DNA of 64,000 nt from Metopolophium dirhodum (Eukaryota > Arthropoda > Insecta > Hemiptera > Aphididae). The DNA lies in NCBI RefSeq assembly GCF_019925205.1, contig NC_083562.1, positions 20,646,001 to 20,710,000 of the forward strand. The letters run 5' to 3'. How positions within the stretch are numbered: position 1 is the stretch's first letter; the number at the start of each line of letters is the position of its first letter. A program made the position numbers and the translations under genes. The notes beneath the pieces were generated by a model. That model saw nothing but the letters and a program-made list of their open reading frames with translations. It was not told the origin of the DNA and made no database searches. Below, piece by piece: positions 11,046-26,669 of the stretch.

Positions 11046-13285
11046 ATAAACGCACATATTGTATGTATTGCGTGAGTTATCGTTTTCTGACGTAAGAACT
11101 CGAGTGGGTTATAGAAGAAAAAGAAAATTAAAACTTTTGGATAAGCAACTTCAAATATCTAGCAAATGCCTCTTCCATGTCAAGCTCGTGAGTAAGAACC
11201 ATCTGCCAAAAACTTTTCTTTTTTCCCACATGTAACTTTAAAGTCGTCAACATTTTACAGTTTTATTTTTTAACTTTTACGAAATAATGTATATAGTATA
11301 TAATATTATATATAGATATAACATATTAAAATCAAAAAAAAAATTTAAATTATTGTAAAACGTTAAGACAGTATAAAACGTAAATTTCTTGAAATCCAAA
11401 ATACGAACGCCCCACTATTTTTGCGAGTATTGTATATCTATCTAATTTTAGACCATAACATTTTAATTCAATCTAAATTATTTTCTAAACAGTTCTTTTC
11501 ATTTTTTAAAACATAATTAACCACACTAGTATGTCCATAAATTATTAACATTCAATTATGACGACAGTAACAATGGGTACGGTACCAAGCATTTTTACGG
11601 ATATTATTTTGTGCTATAAAGAGAAAAGGCATAATAAAAAAGCGAGCATTTTAAACATAAATGGAATGCTGTACCATAACATTTCACAATTTACGATGCA
11701 CATCAAAATAGTATAAACGAAAGTTAAATTTAGTTATCATCTTTAACTCTTACAAGCATATCACTAAAAGTGTAACTATCTTACTGATACCATATACTTA
11801 TATTCTATGTAGTCTTTACACTGTAGAAATATGTATGAGAACGTCAAACGCTCATAGCTCCAATATTTTTGTTTTGCTAATATACTTATGCAAGCAACGC
11901 ACAGAAGCAATATATGGAAGTTTAAAAATATATGGACCCTAATATCGGTTGTGGTTTACGGGTAAGCTCATTTTTATGAATGATTTGGTGTATTGAACAG
12001 TTATGTTTTAGGAGGTACTATAAACCCCCTTCTGGTCTAAAATGACAGGCCCTCGACCATTCACTCGTATGATACAAATCCAAATAATTCATAAAAAATA
12101 CATATCCCCTCTTTTCAAACGCAACAAAATAAATCACTATGCGTAAAATGGTCTGGAACGTCCAACATTTTGAAATGTTTAATCGAATATATATTTATGT
12201 ATATAATAATATATTATACACTAATGGTGCGTATTATTAGTAAAAATCACCTTAGTATAAATAAACAGCGGAAATATCGATTTATGAAGTAATTAACATG
12301 CAGCAACCTCTAATTTGGCTTATATTTAGCGCAAATAATAAACAGCGACAACCCCAGAGAGCCATATCAAGGACCTAGATAACACAAAACACACCCCTTT
12401 CCCAGGTAAACTAGCAATTATATGACCAGGACCCTTATTAGCAGCCGGCCGAACTGAACTATGTTTGCACCAACCGCACCGGCGATGGTCGTGACTTTTA
12501 AGAATTATGACGTTTAACGCGCGTGACACGCAATATCACTAGTCACGCACCGCAAAAGCAGCTACGTCACTATATAGCTGCTTCACGCGAACCGGTCAAG
12601 TTCACGTCAGAACTTGATTCAGGACGTGTGTACGATGTTACAACTGTAAGCAGTAAGCTGACAGTATGCCGGAAATGGATGTTGTGGAAACAAACTTTTA
12701 TATTTTTGACAAAGTAATCGGTTTTTTTTTTTTAAAACTTTATTTTAAGGATTTTAATAATAATTGTTGACAACGGATTTTAATTATTGTTCTGAACATA
12801 TTTTGATGAATGCTCTGCGCGTTATCATGTACCAAAATACACGACTGTCTGCACTCGGCCGTTATGGTGTGTACTGTTTACACAATTTGACGTGCGGTGG
12901 CAGACAATATAATATTATAAATTATAAATAAATAATAATAATAAATATTGTGAATTCTGTGCTGTCATGAAACGGATGGCGCTTTGTTAAGACGAGCGCT
13001 CGTCTACAGACAACATCAAGACATATAATGTGCGTGTGTGTGGAGTGTGTGCGGGCTTGTGTGAAATGAAATAAACTCGGCGCATTAATCCCAGCGATAA
13101 AATCTTCGAGTAATGAATCTTTTTGAAAGGATCGGGCAAGGGGTTGCGCGCACAATAATGGACGAGCCGCCGGTCCAATTAATAGGGGACGCGCTGTGAA
13201 ATTGATAGGGCGAGAGAGTTCCGGAGCTTTGAACTCGCGAGATAAGCTCGTAGCTCAAAGTGACAGACGCCCACCGACTTCTATG

Positions 13286-13300
13286 CCCCCCCCCCCCCCC
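13286..13300 (+). repeat. C15 homopolymer
   Basis: Fifteen C on the plus strand. It corresponds to a G run in the Ten-m pre-mRNA (intron 2). Confidence 0.9.
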
Positions 13301-16300
13301 ACCCACGATCTCACGCACGGTGTATAACGCAATAATCTACGTAAAAGCCCATATGAAGGGAATAATATCGAAGCCGGGCTAATAAAATAAATATTCACGG
13401 TTCAATGGCTCATTTGTCGGTGGTCGCGTGCATTCCGAATTTGAAATTGGATTTTAGTTATAAATATAATATGATATAGAACCCTATGATTTTTCCCCCC
13501 AAACGTAAATCCCAGAATAATATAGTCCGAAGAAATATCATTTTTTTTAAATTTCCCTCACTTTATATCGGCCCTTATATTATGTATAATATATAAAAAA
13601 AATCTTGGTTTATGTAGGTTTTGATACCAAAATATAACGAATCATTCTTCTTTCAAAATCTTAAGCACATTTCAAATTTGAGTTCCTGATTAAACTTAAT
13701 GTTATTTAAGTTATCATAAAAATTAAATAATTATTTTATCAAGCATTCAAGCCAGTATTAAGGAACCTATCAAAAACGAACTTCGGTTATGCTATAATAA
13801 ATCATTTTTTTTCTAAATTAATTTAATAAAAAAAGTTATAGATTAGAAAATGTATTGGTTTTTTTTAAATATTCCTCAATATTATTTCATCAACATAGAT
13901 ATTTCTGGAGAATTTGACTAAAATCAATCATAGGCTAAAAACGTATCAAATGATTTCCAACGTCCACGAGGGATTCACAACCATTAAGCCGTGTAGGTAC
14001 TCATGTTCTTTCATAATATATAACGTTTCGGATTTTTCTGTACACGTCACGCGTGCTCACCGCAAACAGTCTTCGTGAAAAATGGTATTCCATTTTATAT
14101 ATTTATTTATATTGCAAGTGTATATAGACACTACCAGCAGGAAAAACCTCTTTTACCCGTCGCTGTTTACAGAAAAGATAGACATAATGCTTGTGGGCTA
14201 AAACCAAGAAAGAGATTGATTACTATCTTCATGTGCATTGTGTGTGCACCAGTCCAAACGCTCGTGGTACTCTTTGGAAATTTTAGGTCGCGTGTCGGTC
14301 GTGCCATTAAATTTGTGAAACACGAATGACTTTAAATACCGTAAAACAAACGTGTGTTAAATCCCCCGAATTGTCGTTTTTGAGCTGGCTGACTGAACCG
14401 GAAATGAACAAAATATTTATTGTTCCATTCCAGTTTACCCCTCTGATATTTACCATATATTTACAATATTATCATATGTCTCATTATATTGCATGAATAC
14501 AGTAATATTGAACAAAAGTGAGGCTAATATTTCATAACGTAATGCAAACATTCAAATATTTGTTTTAGTATGTTTGATAATTTCATACTCCAACTTGACC
14601 ATTATATTTTGTTTTTGAAATAAACATTATGTATTTTATTTCTGTTTGACTTTTTATAAATACATTTCATTTTTTGCCAACCATACATTATTGCCGATTA
14701 CATTATGAGGCATTCGTTCTTAATGTTTTACTAAATTTATAAGTAAAATAATTTAGACGAAAAAAGTATACCGTAAAATGTATTACACCTTGGATAAGCT
14801 TCTACACATTTATATTATATTTCATTATGACCAACGGCATCAACTACTGATAATTTATTTTGAATTCTCTCAGTATTTCTCTCATATTCAACTTGTCCAA
14901 TAGCGTAAAATTACTGGTGTAGCATAAAAGCTTTTGAATCAATTTAAACCCCTTTTTAGTAATTTTCTACACAATCAATATAACTCTAGTGATTTTAAAT
15001 TTATCTCTAAATTATTTCTGATGATAAAATATTATTATAAATGCAACTTAAACAATTTAAACTTAGGTACTTAATGTACAATTAATATTATATATTTGTG
15101 TAGGCGTTAACGTTACATGGTTATCAAATGAATGCATCTATGCAATATATTTTATATTATATTTATATAAAGTAGGTATACACTTTTGCTGAAATATAAA
15201 TAAAAATAGTTTACCCTGTTTTTTAGTCGATTAAAAATTATACAATGATTAGTAAAAATATTATTGTAATGTGGGTAAAATTGTATTATTATATAGATAG
15301 AATCCATAGCAAGTTAAGGCAGTGTTGTATAGAATACTTTTTAAATAAGTAGAAAAAAACATTTTAATTTAAAACTTTTAGAATTAATATAAGTACTATA
15401 TATTGATAGATTAGTACTTACTATATATATGATGTCGCTTTCTTTCTATTGGTCTTATAACGGAAAAATCAAGAAATCTAGTTTTTAACTTAATATTTCT
15501 ATTCAAACTACTCAATAGTTCCATAGATTTCCCAGATATTTTTTGTCAAAATTAACTTTAGAGTACCATTTTTTTTTATTCTAAAATAACCCCATCTTTT
15601 GTTTTTTAACGTCTCTCTATAGTAACTACAACTCTATACATTAAAATACTCTAATTTGTCGCTTATGCGTTCAGTTAAGGCATTTTAATATTTTGAGTTT
15701 TTTTATTATAAATTAAATAAACTAAAAACAATTATATTTTACTGTGATAATTAATATAGAAGCTATGTTAACTATTTTTAATTATTATATTTAATTTGTA
15801 TCTATATGCATGTATACTAAATATTAATTATAAACTCCTACCCTTCTGGATGTAATTCATACAAGAAAATAAACAAAATAATAAAAATAATTTACTACAC
15901 TGTCCATAGGCAGCGATGCGAAATTAAGTTATAAGTACTATAACTACTAACTGAGCCAATTGAAGTAATTAATTTTGATAACCAACACTTAAATTTATTT
16001 TTTTAAATCGTATATAATTCATTGCATAACATGTACCTACGGTTTTTCTTTTATATTTATTTGAAAAATCCATAATTTACTATAGAGCGTCGTCGCAATG
16101 AACCAACTTGTGTTGCACCTTCAAAATATACTGATATTGTTCAGTCTATAATTATTGTGGGTTTCATTATCTTATTTTATACGGATTTATTTTATTATAT
16201 TTAAGACACACTATATTTTCACATTTTACGCTTTATGGTCCGAAAAAATGATTATTGCCAAGTTCGCCGTAACATTAAACTGAGATGTTTAGTATCAAAG

Positions 16301-19300
16301 GTAAAGATAACTAGGTACTACGTTACATAAACAATAGCTAAACTTGCACGGAACTTTTCACACCGACGGGGCGCCTCTTCAATTCGTATGCTGCAGTGTT
16401 CAGCCGACATTTTTTTTATCTTTATTTTCCTGTGTATGTCCTCATTATTTTTTAATGGACGATTATTATGAAGGGGTAAACGGAATTCAGTGAGAAATAA
16501 AAACATACAATGATCGTTGTGTATCGAATGAGTTGATCCGGAAAGCATTCAATTATAACGATATTAATAACAACGGTTAGGGGAATAGGATTTACTTGCT
16601 CGTGTAGAAATTATTAAGAAAAGCGGATAAAAACTTTCTTGAAGAAAAACAAACTACGAGAGATTACGCAATAAAAATGTCCGAATGGACAGCCGCTATT
16701 TGTTAGCCGAAACTTTGAAAGTTGATCATTAATATCCATTTAAAAACAATAAGTTTATAAAATAATTTCTCTGGAAAAATCAAAATATTATGTATGTGTA
16801 TTGAGTATATAATGTATATATTAATATTTAAGTAAAACCAATTTATACAAAACAGGAAATTATGTATTAATGTAGGTATTATATATCATTATGATTGATT
16901 ATATAAATAATGTACTTACTCATAATAATTACTTTTAAAGATTAATTTAAAACTAGATGTAGATAGATTAATGTATTCAATTTTTTTTATTAGTATTATT
17001 AAATATAGTATAATATTATGTATATAATTAAGTTGTATTAAATTATTGATACTTGTTAGTTTATTAGTAGTTTTAACTTCACAAAATTATAGTACTTAGG
17101 TACGTTGTACAATTTAGTATTTTACGAGAGGATTATTTGATATAAAATAATGTATAATACAATATAAATATTAAATATATCTATAATAATAATTACACAA
17201 ATATAATTATGGCAAATTTTTAAACGATAACGGTAAGGAATAATGGGTATTTGTTTAATAACTGTACATTGAATGAAATACAATGTTTTTATCTACACAA
17301 AAACTTTGTTTTTCAGTGGATGCAAGGAATGTACAGTGTGTTTGGATTGTTATCAAATTAAATCGATAATTAAAATGATATACTGTTTAAAAATGTTATT
17401 ATCAGTTGCTTGGTTTTATAATTTAATCTATTTTTCGACGGGAGCAAAAAATATGTCTTTTCAAAAATAAATTATAAAATATAATGTTTGATCTTAATGT
17501 AAACTTAAAACATATTATTGCATTCTCGAGGAGTAAATAATAAAAACGTTAGAAATGTTTCGTTTTCGACCATCACGTTAATGTTATTAGCGGTTTTAAT
17601 TAATTGTTCCGATGCTTATGTACTTAGTGTGCGCAGTACCTATATACATTATATTATAAATTATTATTAAATCGTATGCTCATGTATGCTGACTAGAGGT
17701 TTTTCAATAATATTAGGTACATTAATATTGTATAATTTAATTGATCTGATTTGCTTCACACTGGTCGGTCGACCGTTCTCTTTAACCCTCCCCACACTCC
17801 CGCCAACCAACACACAACACCGATCGGCATCGGGTATTTTAAGTTATCATATCCAATGTATTAACCATAGCGAATATACACACGGTGCCCAGTGGAATAA
17901 TACGGACAGCGCGGGCGCTTACATCAATTTCCCCTAATTGATGGACGCCGGTCAAACACAATATTCTGCCCCACCACTGCTGCTGGTAGAGCCATGTTGT
18001 ATATTATTATTATTATGTAGTTGTATTTCGTATTAGCATTATGCGTTTTCTTACCACCCCCTCCGCAAATCATGTTATAATAACATCCCGGTCTGATCGT
18101 TAATCACGTTAAAAGCGTATTGGATATTTTCCATCGAAGGCTCTGTGTGTATAAAACGTTCTAAAAGCACCGCCGAATAATTATAATTACCTAATGAACA
18201 GCACACATACATATACACATACGCGTATAATGTATATAATAGTATAGAATATTAAATTGATTGATGGTTTACTACGTCCACTTATTTCAATTTGCGCTGT
18301 ATGCCTAGTAGTAGTTATACGATAAAAAATGAACCGAACCCATTAAAAATTACCAATCGAAATAACAATATTTGCGCGTCCGACAACGACATTGTATTAT
18401 ATAGTATGATTTTTTAAACAGTGATGGTAATAATAACGTTGTCGGGGCTACGGCGATGGTGAACAAGCACGACAGGTCAAAAATTTACTGTGAGCGAATC
18501 GTAATAAATGTCTTATTATACGCAGTCATAGTGGTGGAACAATTTGTTTTGATAACAAGTGTGTTTGGATATTCTCGAGGTTGGGTTTTTCCTATGTTTC
18601 TTTTACCATCTCAGAGTAGTCCCAAGGGGGTTACCCTCCGCCTTCTCACTGTTTTCGTCACGACTCTTAAACGCACATAAATCTTGGCTCGTCGTTTGGC
18701 GGGGACGACAATGGTCGCTAATTTTGAAAAACGACCATTATTCGTTAGAGAAAATAAGAAAACTCCGAAAACGCGACTACTAGCTGTACAGTGTACACAG
18801 TATACCTACGCAAAGTTAGAAACGAAAAAGTACGCAGTGTGCAGTAGACATTATTCAAAATTATCTACGCGTCGGATTAGTTTTGAAAAATATAGGTAAA
18901 AACTAAAAAAAAAGCAAAACAATTCTCAATGTTTGAAACGTACATCGTACCTCCATAGCATTTCTTATATGTATTTATGAATATTTCACGGTAAGGAACC
19001 CGGAGCATTGGAATCAGAATTAAATATTTATCGCGTCACATGAATTATGCGGATTCCCGTCACACCATTTCATAATAATATAATATATTTAGTCATAATA
19101 TATTAGTAGGCATTGAAATTGAAAAAAAATCATCGTATCCGAAGCTCGTTGAAAAAATATCGTCGTTATTTAGATCGTAAATCATTTCGAGGGGACGACG
19201 ATTGTTTTCACCCCGGGAAATGATTCATACTGATCTGCAGTGATTCGCTGGTCCGACGGGACCGATTGAAAGGTATAGGTACCTACGACCTATGACTATA

Positions 19301-19330
19301 AGGGACGGGAAAAAAAATCGTCTGTCTTAC

Positions 19331-19606
19331 CGCCGTCGTGCAGCTGCAAAGTAGCGTCCCTGGTGAACGCTAGTTCCGAATCCGTGAGCGTCGCGTCCGA
19401 ACAGTTTCCGGACGTGCCACTGGTGTCGGTGTTGAGAAGTGCACCGGGCTGCTGGTAAGTGTGATTCGGCCTGCGGTGCCGGTGGTACTGGTGCTGTAAG
19501 CTGTGCTGGTGACGGTTGGGCTGAAACTCGGCAGTGTCTTCGTCACATTCCCCGTCGCTGCTGTCACCGCGGTGCTGGTACGGTTGGTACGCTCGGTTCG
19601 CTTTTC
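19331..19606 (-). CDS. Ten-m: Ten-m exon 2, cytoplasmic domain
   Basis: This 276-bp internal exon encodes about residues 12-104. It begins after acceptor TTTTTTACAG (AG at 19608-19607) and ends at donor GGCG|GTAAGA (GT at 19330-19329). Both boundaries are phase 1, so it could be skipped without a frameshift. The peptide starts KANRAYQPYQ and continues with an acidic Ser/Asp block (GDSSDGECDEDTAE), a His/Gln/Arg-rich stretch, and a block containing NCSDATLTDSEL. An acidic Ser/Asp segment early in the cytoplasmic domain and a later SxxTLTD-like block also occur in vertebrate teneurins, from memory. Its frame is open and much less AT-biased than the surrounding intron. The exon is isolated by 33.4 kb on its 5' side and 15.4 kb on its 3' side. 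Linkage to exon 3 is supported by phase: G|GT forms Gly. Confidence 0.8.
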
Positions 19607-20121
19607 CTGTAAAAAAGAAAATCCGTTTTAGACTCCGACTTAAAAAAAAAAACCTGTAAAAATTAGTCACTGGTGTCACAAGACGGTTGTAACTATAAGG
19701 ACTTTGGAACACAACGCTGTACTTTTTGAGAACCAGTTAACAACATAATATTATATGGCATGCTATTATTAATATGCTCCCGAAATTATGTTATCATAAT
19801 ATCATTTTCACCTGATCAAAACACCTTGCAAAGTTATTCGGTTCGATTCAAATTTAGTACCTACCTATCTTCTGCATTTAAATACAGAAAAAATAACTAC
19901 TTTTTTCACTTCAAAGCCGATGGATTTAGAACACATTTTCTCTTTGATATAGAATAAAGTTAGGATGACTAGAGTAGGTATAATATTGTTTAATCACCGT
20001 ACATTTTCCAAGAAGCTTTTCGTTTATCGTCAAAACTTAGGAACTGCCCAGATAATAGTACATTGTGTCGGTTAATACAATCAACGCGCAGTATCCTTAA
20101 AGGATATATTATATACCTACC

Positions 20122-20194
20122 TTATTATTATTATTATTATTGTTGTTGTTGTTGTTGTTGTTTTTGTTGTATTGTTGTTATTGTTGCTGTTGTT
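20122..20194 (+). repeat. (TTA)n/(TTG)n compound microsatellite
   Basis: About six TTA units switch to TTG units with interruptions, close to the intron 1 side of exon 2. Confidence 0.93.
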
Positions 20195-22476
20195 ATATTA
20201 TATTAGTGGTTGCGATCTAAAGGAGCTTTGCCCGTTTACCAGAGAACTCAATCACGATAATTGGCAAATGGATTCACGAGGCAAGTGATCAATGCGGTAC
20301 GAGACCGACCTGCTTCCTTTAATTACGAAATGGACGGTTGTGTACAATACTGCGGAACCCGACCGTCTGACGTTCGTTTCGTGGATATTATTAATAAAAA
20401 AAAAAACCCTCCCACCCTATTGGTCTACAGTTATGCCTTCCTTTTAATATAACTACAATATGTATCTTTTGATTTTCATTTTTAAAAACCAACAACTTGC
20501 AAAAAAAAAACAATAATAAAATAAATCAACAACACAGTTTTGTTTGGTTGTTTTAAAATTAAAACTATAGCTGTCTTCAACGATAAAAAATTTTAATTTT
20601 AACGTTATTTCCAAACAACTTTTAAATAGAATTTTTTTTTTTAAATAGCCTTACATCATTTTAGTTTATTAAATGATTTTTGTTGAACATTGCATTTTTC
20701 GTACGATTTGAATAACGACCACTTTAAAAGAAATGGAGAACACTATAACCTTCACACCATGAACAAAGTTGTTTATGTGTAGCTCTACAGAAGCCTTTGC
20801 ACAAGTGAGGGGGGTTGTAAAGTAGCAACAGGAGCTTATTATTACACGGGAAACCTATGGTGTGAGAAAAATGTAGTTATCTGGGTGAAAACAGTTTAAT
20901 TTAAATGCATGGAAAATAATAAAAGGGATGCTCCTCTTCCACAAAATACGATGGAATTTCGCCTCGCACTTTACTGTTTCTAATAACGTGTACAGCTGTT
21001 ATTTATTTTCTGACTATTCCAACCCTTTTCCTCCGTCGCTGCCAATGAGGGAATAAATATATATATATATATTTTTTTGGTCTAGAGGGGGTGGGTTATA
21101 TTTATAGTGGGGAAATGAACGGAGCATTGTCAGTGGTGTATTTCTCGTCTATTACTGAATAAAAGGCCCGGAACAAGAATTAGTGACCCGAGCAATATCT
21201 CATGTTTGTTGCCCCGAGAAAACGTTTAGACGCAACGACGACTCGAGGCTTTTAACGCCGGGACCAATGTTGTTTACCCTTATAGTTACTTGAAAAACAA
21301 ACATACGATGGAGGCACATTTTACGACCCCTCGGCCCATGTTAAGCTCTCTAACAGCCACTTGTCTGTGTGGCGTTCCCCAATATTACAAGACTTCATTT
21401 TCTATTAAAAACCACAATCGAAAATTCGACGTTTCATATTATTATATATTTTTATTGTATTTTTGAGCACTCATAAGCTAAAAAGTGAGTGGTTTTTGTT
21501 TCTCGACTTTGCGAATAAATGGGATTTTAGAATAAAGAAAATTTGCGTTATTCATCAAAATGCAAATACGACTTCAATGCACCCTTTTTGTTTTATGTTT
21601 AATTTATTCTTCGGTCAAACAAAGCAAATATTATTCTTTATATTGTAACGGTTATTAGCAAATAGCAATAATAACAATTGTTATGATTAGTTGTAATAAT
21701 ACATTTTAAACGTCAAGTTATTTCATCAAAGTATAATTGTATTTTAATAAAGGCATGGTACGTTAACTTCATAGTTGAAATAATCCCATAACACCGTAAA
21801 ATGTTTACGAGTATCGGAATATATGTGTTCAATTTTACTACCCGGTCAATTACAAAATCCATTAGTCTATAGTCTGTTGTAAACTTAAAATGATGTATCA
21901 TATGAGTGCGTAAGCGAACTAGCCAAGCGCAATACACTAATACCTGCCGTGATAAAATTATACATTGTACTACATTGTTAATTGTAAGTTGTTATTATTT
22001 TAATATTATGTATTATGTATCATAGCATTTATCTATTTATTTATTTTACTTATGTATTTATGACTTATCACCATTTGTTCGTATTAGTCTTGTTTTGGTT
22101 GTGTGATACGAAAAAAAAATATTTTAATATTTTAAAAGGTGACCAGAGATATGTAAACTAGATATTTATTTATTTAGTTTATTATCATACATACGCATGT
22201 ATCAAATTTACATTGTTGGCTATTAAAATTAATATATAGGATACATATTAAGAAAGGACATACACATATTATAATAGTACCTAGAAAACAGAAACTAGTA
22301 TACAGAAAACAATTGATTAATATTATAAAAATACAAATGTCGGTGTAAAACTATCAGAGTATATAATTAGCAATGAAAAAGGAGATTTTAGTTTAAAATA
22401 TGAGGTAAAATAGATATCCTGGCTTTTTTTTTAAAAAAAAAAAGAAAGAAAATCGGAAGAATTTATAGGGAGCACT

Positions 22477-22505
22477 GTCAATACGACCTAAAGCTACGTA
22501 TTGAC
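22477..22505. repeat. Inverted repeat (hairpin)
   Basis: GTCAATACG (22477-22485) and CGTATTGAC (22497-22505) are exact inverted arms around an 11-base loop. Related ACAATAT/ATATTGT words follow in the next 40 bp. It could be part of a decayed transposon end. Confidence 0.55.
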
Positions 22506-25500
22506 AATATGGACAGTATTGTCTAAAGACAATATGAACAGTGCATGGAAGGGTTTTGTACAGGAGAGCGGTGATGGGAAAAGAAACTTTTATTGTGAAA
22601 GCCTCTTGAAATCCTCAAATTCATATTGCATTTGCAATAACTCAGAGTTGATGGCGGAAAAAATAAGTGGTAAAAATAAAGGGGTACGCTCATTTTTCAA
22701 AACAGGAAGGACGGTATCCTAAAGCATTTTTTTTCTTTTGTAATAAACCAAACTCGTATAGTTTGCCGGTTATCATCAGTCTTTGTCAGAACATTTTTTG
22801 AGCGTCAGTGCACGACCACGTGAATTCGATTTCATAGCTTTCGGTGATCATAAAAATAAAATAATAAATAAATAATAGCCTATAAATGCATTTAACGGGG
22901 ACAAATTCACCGAGTGCAGAAAATGTCTCGTAAATAAAATTGTTGTGTCCGTGGAAGTCACTAGGTGTACGTTGTAAATTCGTGTGTCGCAGGATTTACG
23001 CCCGAACAACTAATCCTCGGAAAGTGGACTCTCGGGGGTTTGTTAATTTTGAATGGCTGAAAGACGAGCGGGAGTACCGTGGACAGGGTGAATGGCGCTG
23101 TATAAGTGCGATAAACCACCTCCTGGTCAGGAAGCACTAATCAAAAAGGGTTGATTTCGGACGGTAACCCGTGAATGGCCGGAGGTATGTGTTTTGATTG
23201 CCTGTCAACCATCCCAAGGGTGACATTTACAAAGTCACTATAACTGTGCCCTTCTCCCATCCAAGTCGTCTTATATTTTATATAAATACAAGTATATAAA
23301 ATACGTACGTTTCAAATCAATGTGTATAATATTTTAAATTATAGTTAGGATGAGTAACCGTATTTCTATCAAATAAATATTACGTCTAATTAAGGTTGAA
23401 TAATTAATATCAATAAAATATACTCTACATTTTCAAATATTAATTTAATATACTTAATACAGTGTCTAAAACTTCAGTCGGATACCAATTGTACAACCAG
23501 TATATTCTAATTTATTTTAAACATTAACTTTTTGAAAAGACATAGCAATAACAATAAAATATGTGCGTCAAATCAATTTATCTGATAGAAATTTTACTCT
23601 TATAGAATTTCTTCAACACTAATTAATTTACTATAATATTATTGTTATAGTGAATAATATATAACTTAATATGCTGGTTATCCATACAATATAAGATGGT
23701 ATCCAAGGACTCATAACTTGATTTTTGTAATGCTTCATTGGAATTATGATTATCATGTATCCTATTGTATTATTATGATTCAGAAAAATCAATCAAATTT
23801 ATAATTATTTTTGTCTTTATTGAAAACTGAAATGGTATTGATTATGTAAAAACTTAATAAAATAATTTAGATTTATATATAATTTATTAAAAATATGATA
23901 AATTGTACTAGAAACTATATATTTATAAGAATATATTCCTTATTTAAATACAAAAAAAATAACAAATGTTTGTGTAATATTAAATATTTATTTTTTAATA
24001 TAATGGAATGTAATTTTAGTACGTCCGAGGACACATAGGTACCAACGTCGCTTAGAAGATTGATGTCCTAGCGACTTTTGTAATATTCCAGGAACCTCAT
24101 CATTCATTGGGTATTTTCATTGCATATATATAATATGTTACGTTTCCTCCTTACAAACGTAAGGAGGGACTACCGGTGTTGGTGGTTTTGTTGTCTTTTC
24201 GTATTGGTTTAAACTCTTAAAAACCATGTTATACAGAACTTACAACCAAGTTTATTAATACCGCCTTAACTATAGTTTAACTTTCGATATATTTCTTTTC
24301 ATCAGTAATTTTCTATTTAACACGATAACTCGTTAGTGCATCATAAATGAAAACTACTTCAAATTATTTTCATTCTTGTTGCATTATAATATGTCTGGTT
24401 ATTTATTTATTAAGTACAGTTTTAAATATCAAACTTAATGTTGTTTTTGTTTGTCTACTTTAAATATTTTTCTATTTATGAGAATATCTATACAGTATAT
24501 ACCACAAGCTACACTTGACATAATGTGTATATTTTGTAAAATAACATAAAATAAAACACTACCCACATGGCATACATTTGGTATCGTTTTTCTCAGTAAT
24601 CTGATAGGTCAATCTAAAAAAAAAAGAAAAAAAAACCAGACAACAGAATAATACAGTGTACCTTACATAATTTTAACTTGTTGATATAAATACAAAATTC
24701 AATAATACTAAGATACAATTTTTATTGTATATAAAATACTATGCATCTTCATTCTATAATTTCCATAATATGTATTATGCATAGGTAATAGCTAAAAATT
24801 TGGTGTGTTGGTTTTATTCGATTTTCATTTGACGCTATTTGGTTAGGTTCACATACATTTATCTGGTTTACATACATTTAATCTAGATTAAAAAAAAAGT
24901 CGTTGCAATGTAATCGCATTCGATTTCATATAATCGAAATCATTTTTGTTTATTATAGAGAAAATTGAGAAATTACATTTCCATTGAGTCCTTGAGCAAG
25001 ACCAGTATAGTCAGCGATGCGAGAGGATCTTCGCCGCGGTGTAATTCAACTCCGTCGGATGAGACTGATTTAAACCGATTAGTCGACAAGCGAAAAAATA
25101 TATTAGAGTGTTGAATTTCAGCATCGACCTTGTCTTTTGTTTCAACCGGACTAGGCAGTACTGTATTCCCCTTCCGTATTTCGTTCATTAATATTATTAT
25201 TTTTCATGGAAAAAAACACAATATTCAAACCTCCCGTGACAGATTTTAATGGTGTACACCGGGCGGATGATAATGATTTTATAATTAAACGTGGGGGACA
25301 TGATGATAACGACTCCACCGAATCGCTCTCGTTCTCGCTCTATCTCTCTCCTTTCTCCTTCTTCCGTAAGCGCAGCAGTGAATTCTATATTTAAGATTAA
25401 ATAATCTTAAAAACCGTTCTCCGCTCGTTTGTCAAACAAATCGTTAAGACGACCTCGTACTTTTATATATATTATATTTTTCCCCTTCCAACTAGCGGCC

Positions 25501-26631
25501 AACAGACCTCCGTGGTAGATGGCTTTCATGGATCACACTCTCGGTGAGTCCATTAGTTACGACAGCGAGGGACCGTCGTTTAATTGATGTAAAAATCGCC
25601 TGGCCCATTCTCCCACAATATGATTGGAGGGTTTTCGCCTGAAATAACACTCGTGAATCATAATTAAACGCTATCATAATAATTTTATGTTTCACTAGTA
25701 TAAGGGAGAGTGGAGTGCATCGAGAGGGTGCTAGGAAACCGCAAAATATTTGGGAAAACGTTAGTTCCAAAGACTTTCATAATGTAATTAGATACGGAGT
25801 AAAGTGCAATTACCATTATTTTAACTGCTACTACTACTACTAATAATAAATATAGTATTAATAATAACTGTGGTGGTGTATTTTATATTAAATGAAACGA
25901 ATTTTTAATAGTAGACCACCTCAAATAAAATGTTTTAGCTATAATTGAAATAAAAGATAAACAATATTTTTGAACACAATATATAATAACTATTCACTAT
26001 GATGTGTAACGGAAATGTAAAAGAGCTACCGAAGAATGCAAATCACCCATGTATGACTACGACGCCATGATATTTTTTCGTTCTCCATTTTTCATCCACG
26101 GTTGATGATTTACACGACGTAAAGTTATGTATTTTATTTTCAGTAATTACTTATTAAACATAATATATTTTTAACCGCAGTTGTATTTCAAACAACATTT
26201 TATATACATTTGAAACATACAAATATGAAATACACATCATTGACACCATTGAGTAGTGTTTTTTTTATATAAATAATATATATAGGTACAATCATTATAC
26301 AGACTGAGAAAAATTATACACTTGTAGAAATGTAATATTTGACAATATTTCGAACATTTTAATTACAATTCTAAAGTATTTTATTATTATTGTCATTTTT
26401 ATTAATAGCGACGAGAAATTCTTTTTTAAAGAGTTTATTCATATTGTTTACGTTTATATAAATACATGACATTCTTTCGAATGTGATTAAATTATAATTG
26501 ACGACGTTTTAGAACATTTTCAAATAAATATACCGCATATAGGTAGTTGAAAAAAAGAATCATTAAATCATTAAATTGTATTTTTCACGGTTACGATGAC
26601 GTTTAAAAAATTTGTTCTAAAGGGTGACGGG

Positions 26632-26637
<6 letters not shown>

Positions 26638-26669
<32 letters not shown>
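26638..26669 (+). repeat. (ATT)n microsatellite
   Basis: About ten ATT units inside intron 1. Confidence 0.95.

Larger units (their letters stand above)
10119..19330 (-). other. Ten-m intron 2, part after the assembly gap
   Basis: Mostly AT-rich with no recognisable exon. GC-richer pockets occur at about 10160-10250, 10935-11045, 12320-12680, 13000-13330 and 18450-18780. The 10935-11045 block carries a CTCF-like core and homeodomain-type TAAT words (entered separately). The 14340-17640 stretch is almost featureless AT-rich DNA. Confidence 0.6.

Noticed and set aside
22501..22722. Plus-strand 73-codon open frame
   Set aside because: No recognisable family, no splice context and the sequence lies beside a hairpin repeat; possibly a decayed element but not supportable as a gene.
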